Part shown: positions 56,217-64,000 of the stretch, in pieces
How positions within the stretch are numbered: the stretch's first letter is position 1
Layout: the number at the start of each line of letters is the position of its first letter
Source of the DNA: Elusimicrobiota bacterium
GTDB taxonomy: Bacteria > Elusimicrobiota > Elusimicrobia > F11
Reading direction: 5' to 3'
Length of the DNA: 64,000 nucleotides
Assembly: GCA_022072025.1 (NCBI GenBank)
Contig: JAJVIP010000026.1
Coordinates: 54,068 to 118,067, forward strand
Translations under genes and position numbers: made by a program
The notes under the pieces: model-generated
What the model was told of the DNA's origin: nothing
Databases searched by the model: none
What the model saw: only the letters and a program-made list of their open reading frames with translations

Positions 56217-56835
56217 TCACTTCTCGAAAAATCTCTCCCATTGGTTTGTAGTTCCTATCGAGTCCTGCTCGCACAGCCGCGAAGTACCGTTTCTTAAAAG
56301 CTCCTTCCAAAACACTGAAATTTAGCTGGGGCAGGTCGGCCTGAAGCGCCATCAGTGTCGCCAATAAACGAGATAACCTGCCATTGCCTTCTCGAAACGG
56401 ATGGATCAAAACAAGTTCCGTATGAACTTCCGCAAGGGCGTCTACAATCCGATCAAGTTCGGAAAAGTTGCAGGGAGTATGGCGGCGCAGCACATTGACT
56501 TCGAAATCTTTCATGAGCGTCGGAATTTGGCCTGACGAGGCGAAGACAAAGTCTGCTTTCCTCAATTGAACCTGTCTGTACTTTCCCGCCCACGAATAGA
56601 TGTTGCCGAGCCAAATGTCATGCATGGAACAAATGTCCTCAGCCGTAAATCGATGGTCTTTTTTGACGTTCCGAATGAATAGAGTGGTTGCCTGTTCCAA
56701 GGCCGCGGTTTCCGCCGCATCCATGTCTTGTTTTCGTTTGATATGGAGCAGATTCTTAATGACTTGGTTTCTGGAACCTGGTTCAAACTGGGCCTCAATC
56801 AATCCAGAAACATCGTAGCGCTTCCCTTTTTTCAT
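56191..56835 (-). CDS. Fic-domain protein (AMPylase-type)
   Basis: A 214-residue protein with the complete Fic motif HPFREGNGRLSR near residue 150. The N-terminal part resembles Fic/DOC proteins with an MDAAETAALEQAT helix. The family transfers AMP or other phosphate-containing groups to proteins, often as toxins. No inhibitory S/T-x-x-x-E/D-G-x-x-N helix is obvious. A broken integrase gene lies directly upstream on the same strand. Confidence 0.88.
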   Translation of the reverse strand: MKKGKRYDVSGLIEAQFEPGSRNQVIKNLLHIKRKQDMDAAETAALEQATTLFIRNVKKDHRFTAEDICSMHDIWLGNIYSWAGKYRQVQLRKADFVFASSGQIPTLMKDFEVNVLRRHTPCNFSELDRIVDALAEVHTELVLIHPFREGNGRLSRLLATLMALQADLPQLNFSVLEGAFKKRYFAAVRAGLDRNYKPMGEIFREVIKRTEKSA

Positions 56836-56885
56836 TGGGGCATTGTACCGCGCATGAAAACGGAAGGCTATCTCAAGATGGGTTG

Positions 56886-57404
56886 TTATGCGATTGGAGT
56901 GAGTCGAAACACCGCTTCTTTGAGGCGGAACGGTTGAAGATGGGAGTAAATTTGTGCGGTTCGGATATCGGAATGCTCCATGAGTTTGTCGATTTTGGCG
57001 AGGTTGACATCCGCCATCGCCAAGTGCGATGCAAAACTGTGACGAAGCGCGTACAGCGAGCCTTTGGTGATGCCGCAACGCTTCAGGAAATTCTTGAACA
57101 TGTTGGACATCTGGTTGGTGCGCCGTTCCCACGGCAGAACCCGTGTGTGGTTTTGGCAGACAGAGCGCCAGGCTTTGAGATGTTCTTCCAACATGGTGAA
57201 GGTCAATTTCTCGAGCCTCGTAATCTTTTGGGTGCCAGCCGTCCTTCGGTGTAATTCGAAGCTGATGTTTGTCGAAATCCACGTCGACCAAGTCCAAGTT
57301 GAGCATCTCGCCCATGCGTAGCCCGTTGCATTGGTCCCTCCAATCAAGATTAAGAGCAAGGCCGACCTTATAAAGCATGGGTTGGCGAAAGTGAAGCTTT
57401 TCAT
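56886..57404 (-). pseudogene. Broken tyrosine recombinase (integrase) gene
   Basis: The C-terminal catalytic part in two frames. One frame gives NGLRMGEMLNLDLVDVDFD with the first catalytic Arg. A second gives LYALRHSFASHLAMADVNLA and LMEHSDIRTAQIYSHLQP with R-H, H and the Tyr nucleophile. The frame changes near 57215 and the N-terminal DNA-binding half is lost. This remnant marks an old mobile element that could have carried fic. Confidence 0.85.
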
Positions 57405-57489
57405 GTGATTACCCTTTTCTTGTCACATTTTAATCACAACCCCTCATTAATACTTATCCCAAGATGTTGAGAATAACTTACCCGCGTTC

Positions 57490-57600
57490 GAAGGGAAATG
57501 GATCATGCCCAACGGGATTGAAAAAGAAAATTCAAAAAACCACTTTGGATTTTTTCCGCCCGGCCGACAAACTGCCTATGTTTGGTTGGAGTTCCGAAAG
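57490..57600 (+). pseudogene. Fragment of a gene like 53536
   Basis: The frame reads [17 protein letters not shown] and [15 protein letters not shown], aligned with EGIWVMPNGVVAEHSKN and [17 protein letters not shown] of the exported protein at 53536-53988. Only 37 codons remain, and they run directly into a Dps fragment. Confidence 0.75.
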
Positions 57601-57776
57601 CTCAGGATATGATTCGGCAACTCTTAGAAGGTCACGAGATCACCAGCAAAACCGCGTCGAAGGCGTTTCCCGCCGCCGAAAAAGTCGGCGATCAAGCCAC
57701 GATGGATTCATTGACGCAGAGATTGCACATTCACGAAAAAACGGCTTGGATGCTTCGGAGTCTGCTGGAGGATTGA
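57597..57776 (+). pseudogene. C-terminal remnant of a Dps gene
   Basis: [49 protein letters not shown] is the last helix pair of a Dps/ferritin-like protein (family pattern GD-x-AT and [10 protein letters not shown]). No N-terminal part with the ferroxidase ligands exists. It abuts the fragment at 57490. Confidence 0.8.
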
Positions 57777-57800
57777 TAAGAAAGGTACAATGCTCCATCA

Positions 57801-58250
57801 ATGATGACGAAAAAGTTTATCCATGTTTTCTTGGCTGGCTTGATGATTGTGAGTTCGTACCCTCTTCAAGTATCAGCCTCTCGACCGAAACCTGAAGACT
57901 GCGTTATTTGCGGTCACGTTTGTTGTTGTCCGGAGATGTGCAAGCCATTAATCAAAAAGATGAAGGACGAAGCTGCATCGCATTGCTCGATGAAGCGAAG
58001 TCAGGAGCAGCCAAAAGTCGAATCCTGTGATCAACCAAATTCCATTTGCAGTCTGCAGGGCGCACCGCCCGCTGGAATTATGAATTTAAAGAACGAAGGC
58101 GTTTGGCCGAACCCCCGACTCGCAATTTTGGGCGATGTTAAACCATTGTCCAGATCATCCAAGGAAGCGGTTATTGAATCTTCGCTTTGCCTTTCGTTTT
58201 TAGCTCCTGTGGAGATTCCAACCCCACCTCCTCGCAGTCGTCCTGCCTAA
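57801..58250 (+). CDS. Exported Cys-rich protein ending PPPR; paralogue of 48874
   Basis: A 149-residue protein. Signal MMTKKFIHVFLAGLMIVSSY, then CVICGHVCCCPEMCKPLI, HCSM, ESCDQPNSIC and a tail EIPTPPPRSRPA-stop. Same order as the gene at 48874, about half the residues identical. CCTCCT in the PPPR codons can pair with the AAGGAG before the receptor ATG at 58508. A candidate sensor uORF or a copper-binding protein. Immediately followed by a long inverted repeat. Confidence 0.6.
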   Translation: MMTKKFIHVFLAGLMIVSSYPLQVSASRPKPEDCVICGHVCCCPEMCKPLIKKMKDEAASHCSMKRSQEQPKVESCDQPNSICSLQGAPPAGIMNLKNEGVWPNPRLAILGDVKPLSRSSKEAVIESSLCLSFLAPVEIPTPPPRSRPA

Positions 58251-58406
58251 GTACACCAGATCATAAATTCGTTCCGGCTTGTGAAGCCAGCGAAGTCATC
58301 CTGAACGCAGTGAAGGATCTCTTGGGTATATAAATCCCGTAGAGATCCCTCGTTACGCTCGGGATGACAATTTTAGAATCCGGAACGAATTTATGATCCG
58401 GTGTAC
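58251..58406. repeat. MITE-like hairpin element
   Basis: The first 27 bases (58251-58277, GTACACCAGATCATAAATTC then GTTCCGG) and the last 27 (58380-58406) are inverted complements with one mismatch. Inside is the common GTCATCC ... GGATGAC repeat. 156 bases, no ORF. It starts directly after the stop of the Cys-rich gene. Confidence 0.8.
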
Positions 58407-58507
58407 TAAGCAACCCTAAGTCCCTATCTAATTAATCTTGCTAATTGTGTCCGTTGCTTCTCCATTGAGAAGCAAGGGCGCCTGTTTCAAATCATAAGGA
58501 GAATTTC

Positions 58508-60703
58508 ATGTCATCTGAATCAAAAATTAGAAGCGGGAGATTCCTCATCGGAATTTCACTGCTTCTTTCATCACACCTCGTGCCTTGTTTCGCGGAAACC
58601 CAACCTCAAGAGGATATTGGATCCGATGAAACCATTACCCTCGATACCATAGAGGTCCTCGGCAGCCGCATCGAGCACAATCCCGGCGGGCGCTCTATTG
58701 GAAAAATCGGACGGGAAAAACTCGAAAACACCGACGCCTTCAGTCTGAAGGACATTGTGAACACCTCGCCAGGTGTCCTCCTCAAACAAGGAAACGGCCC
58801 GCGCGACGTGGGTATTTCCATCCGCGGTTCCGGCGCGAAGGTGAACTTCGCGGTCCGCAACATCAAGATGTTTGAGGATTGGTTTCCCGTAACGCAGTCC
58901 GACGGCTTGTCGCGAACCGACTTGCATGATCCCAATGCGTATGAAGGCGTGGATGTTATTCGCGGGCCGTCCTCTTCGCTTTATGACAACTATGCGCTGG
59001 GCGGTGTTGTGAATTTCCGGTCGCGTCAAGGCAGGGACATCCAAGGTTTCGACTTCGGATCGACCGTGGGTAGCCACAATTACTGGAATAACTATGTGCA
59101 GCTTGGCCAGAGAACGGAAGGTTTGGAATATTCGCTTTTTGGCAGTGTCATCGGCGCGAATGGTTACATCGATCACAGTCATTTCGGCACCGACACGCAG
59201 AATTTCAATATGCGTTTTACACCGGACTCTCAACGGACGTTTGTATTTAAGTTCCTCAATAATAATCTTCGGGCAGACGTGCCGAACCGGTTAACGCTCA
59301 ATCAGTTCAACGCCAATCCCCAATACGAAGGCGAAACGACCGGCACCGCCGCCGGAACCGTGACCGCAACCCGGGCCGATCAAAATCGAGATGATCGTAG
59401 AACCATCATCGGCGGTCGATATGAATATCAGGCGACTGAGAAAACGGGCTACCGGATCATGGGGACCTACGATGTGAAAGACATCAATCAAACCTTCAGC
59501 CAGATTACGGACAACGTCAATCCGAATTTCCAAACCTTCGCGGATGTGACGCATGAGGGGAGTTTGTTTGGGAAAGAAGCGAAACATTTCGCGGGTCTCT
59601 TCTTCAATTACATGGACCAGGAAGGAAACAGCTTCCAGAACCTGGCCGACGGAAATGGAACGCGCGGTTATCTCATCTCAAATACGCGGGGATATCATCA
59701 AAACGTCGGTGCGCGTTTTCGGGAAGAAGTTCAAGTCGCCGAACGAACCACCGGCATCGCGGGGCTGGGCCTCGAAACATCACGAATTAAAGGAAATGTC
59801 CAAACACGAACGGCGGCTGAGACTTATTCCCGCGTCGGGTTTGACCGTCGCATCAACAACGCCGCGCCGGAACTGGCCGTGATCTATAAAGCGAATGAAC
59901 ATTCGGAGTTGCATGGACGGTTCGGGATGGGATATGGAATTCCCAGTTTCTCCAACCTGACAACAACGCCCGATGGCACAGCGGGCAATAACACGAGCTT
60001 GAAACCCCAGCGAAACGCCGGGTTTGAATTGGGTGGAAAAACAAGCATCACTCGATTTGTGGATCTCGATCTGACCGGTTACTACGAACTTTTCTACGAC
60101 GAGTTCGTGACGCAGGCTCCCGCCGGAACGTCGGGAACCAGCAGCTACACGAGCAACGCCCCTCGCTCTCGACATCAAGGAGTGGAAGCGAAAATCGACG
60201 TTTATCCGTTGGCCGGATTTTTCTGGTCCTCGGCGTTCACGTTTAATGACCATGAATACACTGAATTCAGTGAGAAGTTGAGCACCACGACGGCGGCCGT
60301 CGACCGCAAAGGTAAGAAAATTCCAGGCGTCGAGCGGTTCCAGCTTAACTCACGGCTCGGATACGACACCGCAAAAATCAACAACCGGTTGTCGGCCGGC
60401 GGTTTCATCGAAGCCAATTGGGTGGACAAGTTCTACATCAACAACAGCAACACGTTCGAGCAGCCGTCTTATGTCGTGTGGAACGCCAATCTCCACGCCT
60501 CAAAGCCGCTTGAGCGCGCGATGTTCAAGTCCGTCACCTTCTTCTTCGACGTTCGGAACGTGTTCAATAAGAAATACATCGGATCATCGCTGGTTGTCGC
60601 GGATTCGCCGACGAGCACCCCAACCAGCTTGGCGTCGTCCAGCCGTGCTTTCTTTGCGGGAACCGACCGGTCGTACTTCGGTGGAATCAAATTGGCCTTC
60701 TAA
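58508..60703 (+). CDS. TonB-dependent receptor (FecA-like)
   Basis: A 731-residue receptor. Signal peptide to CFAE, TonB box-like ITLDTIEVLGSRIE, plug with GNGPRDVGISIRGSGAKVNF and VIRGPSSSLYDNYALGGVVN, barrel ending RSYFGGIKLAF. The plug pattern is typical of iron-complex receptors. Directly followed by a PepSY membrane protein and a second exbB-exbD-tonB set, so the unit is self-sufficient. RBS AAGGAG. Confidence 0.9.
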   Translation: MSSESKIRSGRFLIGISLLLSSHLVPCFAETQPQEDIGSDETITLDTIEVLGSRIEHNPGGRSIGKIGREKLENTDAFSLKDIVNTSPGVLLKQGNGPRDVGISIRGSGAKVNFAVRNIKMFEDWFPVTQSDGLSRTDLHDPNAYEGVDVIRGPSSSLYDNYALGGVVNFRSRQGRDIQGFDFGSTVGSHNYWNNYVQLGQRTEGLEYSLFGSVIGANGYIDHSHFGTDTQNFNMRFTPDSQRTFVFKFLNNNLRADVPNRLTLNQFNANPQYEGETTGTAAGTVTATRADQNRDDRRTIIGGRYEYQATEKTGYRIMGTYDVKDINQTFSQITDNVNPNFQTFADVTHEGSLFGKEAKHFAGLFFNYMDQEGNSFQNLADGNGTRGYLISNTRGYHQNVGARFREEVQVAERTTGIAGLGLETSRIKGNVQTRTAAETYSRVGFDRRINNAAPELAVIYKANEHSELHGRFGMGYGIPSFSNLTTTPDGTAGNNTSLKPQRNAGFELGGKTSITRFVDLDLTGYYELFYDEFVTQAPAGTSGTSSYTSNAPRSRHQGVEAKIDVYPLAGFFWSSAFTFNDHEYTEFSEKLSTTTAAVDRKGKKIPGVERFQLNSRLGYDTAKINNRLSAGGFIEANWVDKFYINNSNTFEQPSYVVWNANLHASKPLERAMFKSVTFFFDVRNVFNKKYIGSSLVVADSPTSTPTSLASSSRAFFAGTDRSYFGGIKLAF

Positions 60704-60791
60704 CGGTGAATACCCCTTCACCGAACGTTGCATCAGAGTATCTCCTCTCCCCAGTTTTTTGGGGGGGGGAGGTGTTTCTTTGGAGAAAGAT

Positions 60792-62060
60792 ATGAATGAA
60801 AGTTATTCGAAGATATGGCGCTGGCATTTTTTTGCGGGGCTCTTTTTGAGTCCGACGTTAATCACGCTGGCGGTGACGGGACTCATTTACTTGTTTAAGC
60901 CCCAGATTGAACCGGTTATTTACAAGAAGTGGCTGGATGTCCCGGCGGAACAAAGAGTGGTGAGCGCTCAGCAGCAATTGGACTCCGCTTTACAATCCAA
61001 TCCTGGCTCACGGCTTCAATATGTGACCCCGAGTTCCGGCCCCGGAAAATCGATGCAGGTGTTTCTAAAATCAAAAGATGAGGGACCGCGTATTGTTTAT
61101 GTGAATCCGCACGACGGATCCATTGTTGGTTCCCAACGATCGGATCGAACGCTCATGCAACTCGCGCATGATATTCACGGCACGCTTCTCTTGGGAAAAC
61201 CTGGCGAGATCATCATGGAGTTAACCGCGGGATGGGCGTTTATTCTGGTCGCGACGGGACTTTTTCTCTGGTGGCCCAAAAACAAAAATGGGTACGCGGG
61301 GATTTTATGGCCTCGGTTTTCGTTGACAGGGCGAGGATTCTGGAAAGACATTCATGCCGTGCCCGCATTCTACTTGTCGGCGCTCATTTTTCTGTTCCTT
61401 GCCACCGGTGTTCCTTGGACGGGGATTACCGGCAAACTTCTTGGTCGAATCGGGCAAGCCACGGGAACCGGCTCTCCGCCCGGATTTGGCGGGTCACCCT
61501 TCAAATCGGAAATCCTTCCAGGTCAAACACCACTTCCCCTGGATCGATTGGTTGAAATTTCACGTGAGCGGCTTCCAGGCGCCCCCGCTCAGATTATTCT
61601 TCCTAAAGATCCCAGTTCCGCCGCTGTCATTCGATGGAAAGCGCCGCGCCCCCAAGACCGCGCCTATATTCATGTCGATATGGGAACGGGGAAGGTTATT
61701 GCCGATTACCGTTGGAAAGATTTTGGGTTCATAGGGAAATTCGTTTTGATGGCAGTCGCTCTGCATGAAGGAACGTGGTTCGGAGTTTGGAATCAGATTT
61801 TGAACTCTCTGGTCGCATTGGGGGTGTTCGGATTGGCCGTGACCGGCCTCATGATGTGGTGGAAACGCCGCCCGACTGGCGCGTTGTTGGCGGCCCCTCA
61901 ACCTTCAGCCAATGCTCGTTTCCCTGGAGGCCTCATTGCGCTCATCGGCCTTTTTTGTGTGATGGTTCCCATTGCTGGGCTTTCACTCTTCGCCATTCTG
62001 CTCATCGATGCGCTCGTGAAAAAAACGAAATTCATATTTCATAGAGAATCAAATTCATAG
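60792..62060 (+). CDS. PepSY-associated membrane protein (iron-reductase type)
   Basis: A 422-residue protein with four main membrane helices. Start at 60792 follows GGAGAAAG. Motifs: KIWRWHFFAGLFLSPTLITL, LAHDIHGTLLLGKPGEIIME with likely heme or metal His, FWKDIHAVPAFYLSALIF, ALHEGTWFGVWNQI. Proteins of this family accompany siderophore receptors and are thought to reduce ferric complexes. It lies between the receptor and exbB, consistent with that role. Confidence 0.85.
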   Translation: MNESYSKIWRWHFFAGLFLSPTLITLAVTGLIYLFKPQIEPVIYKKWLDVPAEQRVVSAQQQLDSALQSNPGSRLQYVTPSSGPGKSMQVFLKSKDEGPRIVYVNPHDGSIVGSQRSDRTLMQLAHDIHGTLLLGKPGEIIMELTAGWAFILVATGLFLWWPKNKNGYAGILWPRFSLTGRGFWKDIHAVPAFYLSALIFLFLATGVPWTGITGKLLGRIGQATGTGSPPGFGGSPFKSEILPGQTPLPLDRLVEISRERLPGAPAQIILPKDPSSAAVIRWKAPRPQDRAYIHVDMGTGKVIADYRWKDFGFIGKFVLMAVALHEGTWFGVWNQILNSLVALGVFGLAVTGLMMWWKRRPTGALLAAPQPSANARFPGGLIALIGLFCVMVPIAGLSLFAILLIDALVKKTKFIFHRESNS

Positions 62061-62069
62061 GAGATATTT

Positions 62070-62735
62070 ATGTCAGAAATATTTAAAAAATTAGCACTCA
62101 TCGGAGATGTCTGGGTTCTTTGGATTCTTCTGGGTGCAAGCGTGGTTTCACTTGGCGTCATTTTTGAGAGGTGGTGGACGTTTCGGCGTAACAGGATTAA
62201 CTTTCCTCGCTTCCTGGATGAGTTGGGGCGACGCTTCGATTCAAACGATGTGGCGGGAGCGCGAAAACTAGCTCAAGAGTTTCACTCGGTTGAGGCGCGT
62301 GTGGCATTTGCTGGAATCATCAATTTTCAAAAAGGGCCGGCTTCTATTGAAGAGAGTATGACCTCACGCCTCGTTCTGGAGCGAGGCCAACTTGAAAAAA
62401 ATCTGATTGTTTTGGGGACGCTCGGAAACAATGCGCCGTTCATCGGTCTTTTTGGGACAGTGCTGGGAATTATTAAAGCCTTCAATGATCTAGCGATGAG
62501 TGGGAGTTCCGGCGTTTCAGTCGTCATGTCGGGGATCTCCTCCGCTCTGATCGCGACCGCCTTTGGAATTTTAGTCGCCATTCCAGCGGTTGTCGCAAAT
62601 AACTATTTTCAGACACGTTTGCGACGAATTTCATCCAACGCCCAAAGCTTGATCCACATGATGCAGGCCTATCTTAAAGATGAGCAGCATTCGGGACTTC
62701 AGCGTAAACGAATTCCCGAACCGGCACTCAGGTAG
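62070..62735 (+). CDS. exbB: ExbB/TolQ-type proton-channel protein, set 2
   Basis: A 221-residue protein, closely similar to the copy at 36000 along its length (GNNAPFIGLFGTVLGIIKAF, SSALIATAFGILVAIPAVVA). Three helices. Energises the TonB encoded downstream. ATG 9 bases after the PepSY gene, with GGAGA. Confidence 0.93.
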   Translation: MSEIFKKLALIGDVWVLWILLGASVVSLGVIFERWWTFRRNRINFPRFLDELGRRFDSNDVAGARKLAQEFHSVEARVAFAGIINFQKGPASIEESMTSRLVLERGQLEKNLIVLGTLGNNAPFIGLFGTVLGIIKAFNDLAMSGSSGVSVVMSGISSALIATAFGILVAIPAVVANNYFQTRLRRISSNAQSLIHMMQAYLKDEQHSGLQRKRIPEPALR

Positions 62736-62744
62736 GAGACCCCT

Positions 62745-63143
62745 ATGACGCAAGACACGGATCAGGATGGGGTGGTGACCGGTATCAATGTCACACCACT
62801 CGTCGACATCATGCTCGTTCTTCTCATCATTTTCATGGTGACTGCCCATTTCGTGGCGGATTCCGGCTTGAAGATTAATTTGCCGAAGGCGGCGACCGCA
62901 GAAGGATCGGCCACCCCGAGCCTCACCGTTTCCTTGAATCAGGCGGGCGACATCTTTCTATTGGAGAATCAGGTCGATGCCAATGGACTGAAAGCCAATC
63001 TTGAACGCGAAGCGAAGCTTAACCCGGGTGTTCGCGTGACGCTGGCGGCCGATCAGGCGCTTCCGTACAGAGAAATCGTGCGGATATTGGATCTCATCAA
63101 ACAGTCGGGCGTGACCCGAGTCGCGCTGGCCTCGGAAAAATGA
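62745..63143 (+). CDS. exbD: ExbD-type protein, set 2
   Basis: A 132-residue protein with GINVTPLVDIMLVLLIIFMV and the periplasmic LPYREIVRILDLIKQSGVTR. Paralogue of 36664. Its stop overlaps the tonB ATG (ATGA). Confidence 0.92.
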   Translation: MTQDTDQDGVVTGINVTPLVDIMLVLLIIFMVTAHFVADSGLKINLPKAATAEGSATPSLTVSLNQAGDIFLLENQVDANGLKANLEREAKLNPGVRVTLAADQALPYREIVRILDLIKQSGVTRVALASEK

Positions 63144-63802
63144 CTGGCCTTGTTTCAAGAATAAACAAACCCGCGTTGGGGATCGCTCTGTCGGCGATTT
63201 TCCATATTGGTATCGGGTTGACCGTGAAAACGTTTTTCATGGCGCGGCATTCGGCTCCGATTTTGGCAGAACTGGATTTGTCTATGTCGTCTTTGGTCCC
63301 GGCCATTCCGAACCCGGGAGGACGAGGCGGTGTTCGCTCAGAAAGCTGGACAACTCCCAAAAAAGGGAGGGCTCCGGTTCCGCCGCCTCTTCCAAATGTG
63401 TCCGAGGTTAAACAAAGCCTTCCCGAAGAGGTGGCTTGTCCAGAGCCGTGTGACCGCCAGCAATCAGGGTCCGGATTTGGTGGGTCAACAGAGGGGACTG
63501 GGATTTATATCCCCGTTTCTCAAGCGGCTCGGAAACCAAAATGGATCGGGAATTTAATATCGGAGAGAGATTACCCGTCAGTGGCTCGCGCGCAAGGAAA
63601 AGATGGCCGGGTTGTTCTTTCGGTTCTGATTGACTCCAGTGGCAAGGTTCAGGATGTTCGCTTGCTCCAAGGCGCGTACGAAGCGCTCAACAGCGTCGCA
63701 CTTGAAAAACTTCGAAATGCCACCTTCACGCCAGCCTACGACGCCAATGGAAATCCGGTCGCATGCAAGGTGATATTGCCGATACAGTTTGAACTTAAGT
63801 GA
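63140..63802 (+). CDS. tonB: TonB protein, set 2
   Basis: A 220-residue TonB with a normal N-terminal helix (ALGIALSAIFHIGIGLTV), SAPILAELDLSMS, a Pro-rich linker with a Cys pair (ACPEPCDR), and the C-terminal domain (ARKPKWIGNLISERDYP, ATFTPAYDANG). Paralogue of the gene at 37120, without the REP-derived start. It should serve the receptor at 58508. Confidence 0.92.
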   Translation: MTGLVSRINKPALGIALSAIFHIGIGLTVKTFFMARHSAPILAELDLSMSSLVPAIPNPGGRGGVRSESWTTPKKGRAPVPPPLPNVSEVKQSLPEEVACPEPCDRQQSGSGFGGSTEGTGIYIPVSQAARKPKWIGNLISERDYPSVARAQGKDGRVVLSVLIDSSGKVQDVRLLQGAYEALNSVALEKLRNATFTPAYDANGNPVACKVILPIQFELK

Positions 63803-63871
63803 CGGCAATAAATAGGAACATAACAATTATGATTCCCATTGTATTTCTCGCGAAGCACAAATCCTATAATC

Positions 63872-64000
63872 GTGCCATGGCGCGCCCAGAAAGCTGTCGC
63901 GAACCAGCGGGTGAAAGACCCGTCGAGTTAAAGGCCAGGAAGACTCGTAGCTATCCTGAGTTGGGAGGCCGAGAGGTTCCCATAGGAGCCAGGTGACAAA
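63872..64000 (+). ncRNA. Probable 5' end of a group II intron, cut by the window edge
   Basis: From GTGCCATGGCGCGCCCAG on, the sequence contains GAACCAGCGGGTGAAAGACC then CG, a stem closed over GGTGAAAG that is typical of domain I of bacterial group II introns, followed by further paired stretches (GGCCGAGAGGTTCCC). The frame open across it has no protein-like character. It would sit just after the tonB operon. The reverse transcriptase would lie outside the window. Confidence 0.45.

Noticed and set aside
63799..63996. 65-codon plus-strand frame at the window end
   Set aside because: It overlaps the probable intron RNA and has no protein-like features.

Overview
The window looks like part of a chromosome (or a large accessory region) of a Gram-negative bacterium. 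It has two ExbB-ExbD-TonB energising sets, three full-length TonB-dependent receptors, several outer-membrane barrels and many signal peptides and lipoboxes. A 2955-residue multidomain protein carries an SIETLEGRTVLDG stretch that resembles planctomycete surface-protein signals. Giant mosaic proteins of this kind make me suspect a PVC-related or candidate-phylum lineage such as Omnitrophota. That is inference; there is no rRNA or ribosomal gene here to settle it.

Layout. 1-6050: an alkylsulfatase and an outer-membrane protein, then a repeat-bounded module of a secreted protein plus a DUF1016-type nuclease. 6071-10593: a diguanylate cyclase, a membrane protein, lipoproteins and a small repeated ORF. 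10738-24126: a long same-strand metal operon region with an outer-membrane channel, ZnuABC-like transporter, LolD/FtsX-like ABC pair, three DUF3299 proteins, a second ABC exporter, a tandem ribbon-helix-helix metalloregulator, HPr-like and MerC-like proteins. 24126-34007: the giant protein with two CDF-like membrane modules and its partner. 34060-40386: a Fur-family regulator with its operator, a Com-like zinc finger, small proteins, exbB-exbD-tonB and a receptor, ending in a TonB-flavodoxin chimera. 40409-45390: a second repeat module with a truncated DUF1016 gene, then an exported catalase-peroxidase between identical direct repeats. 45475-51516: cytochrome c, superoxide dismutase, SCO protein, alternative oxidase and a copper receptor of the OprC/NosA type. 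51600-58250: a recombination-worn zone with a broken katG, a four-helix-bundle protein, secreted proteins, Fic, a broken integrase and a Dps remnant. 58251-63802: a third receptor, a PepSY membrane protein and the second exbB-exbD-tonB set. The last ~130 bases look like the 5' end of a group II intron.

Two things stand out. First, six small exported Cys/His proteins (starts at 10777, 15021, 23711, 45495, 48874, 57801) each end in RGPP, RAPP or PPPR a few residues before the stop. Each is followed by self-complementary RNA and then a metal or redox gene. In several cases the proline codons themselves are complementary to the downstream Shine-Dalgarno. This fits a set of co-translational metal-sensing arrest peptides that control transporters. 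Second, a ~50-codon ORF ending in PWDAI-x-M-V-P-R-P recurs about eight times, always on the + strand. Its copies differ mainly by synonymous changes at the 3' end, and it punctuates the window like cassette boundaries.

The genes form a coherent metal and oxidative-stress programme: zinc/iron/copper uptake across both membranes, regulators with visible operators, and peroxide and superoxide defence. The repeats and chimeric gene remnants show repeated cassette-like gain and loss around it.
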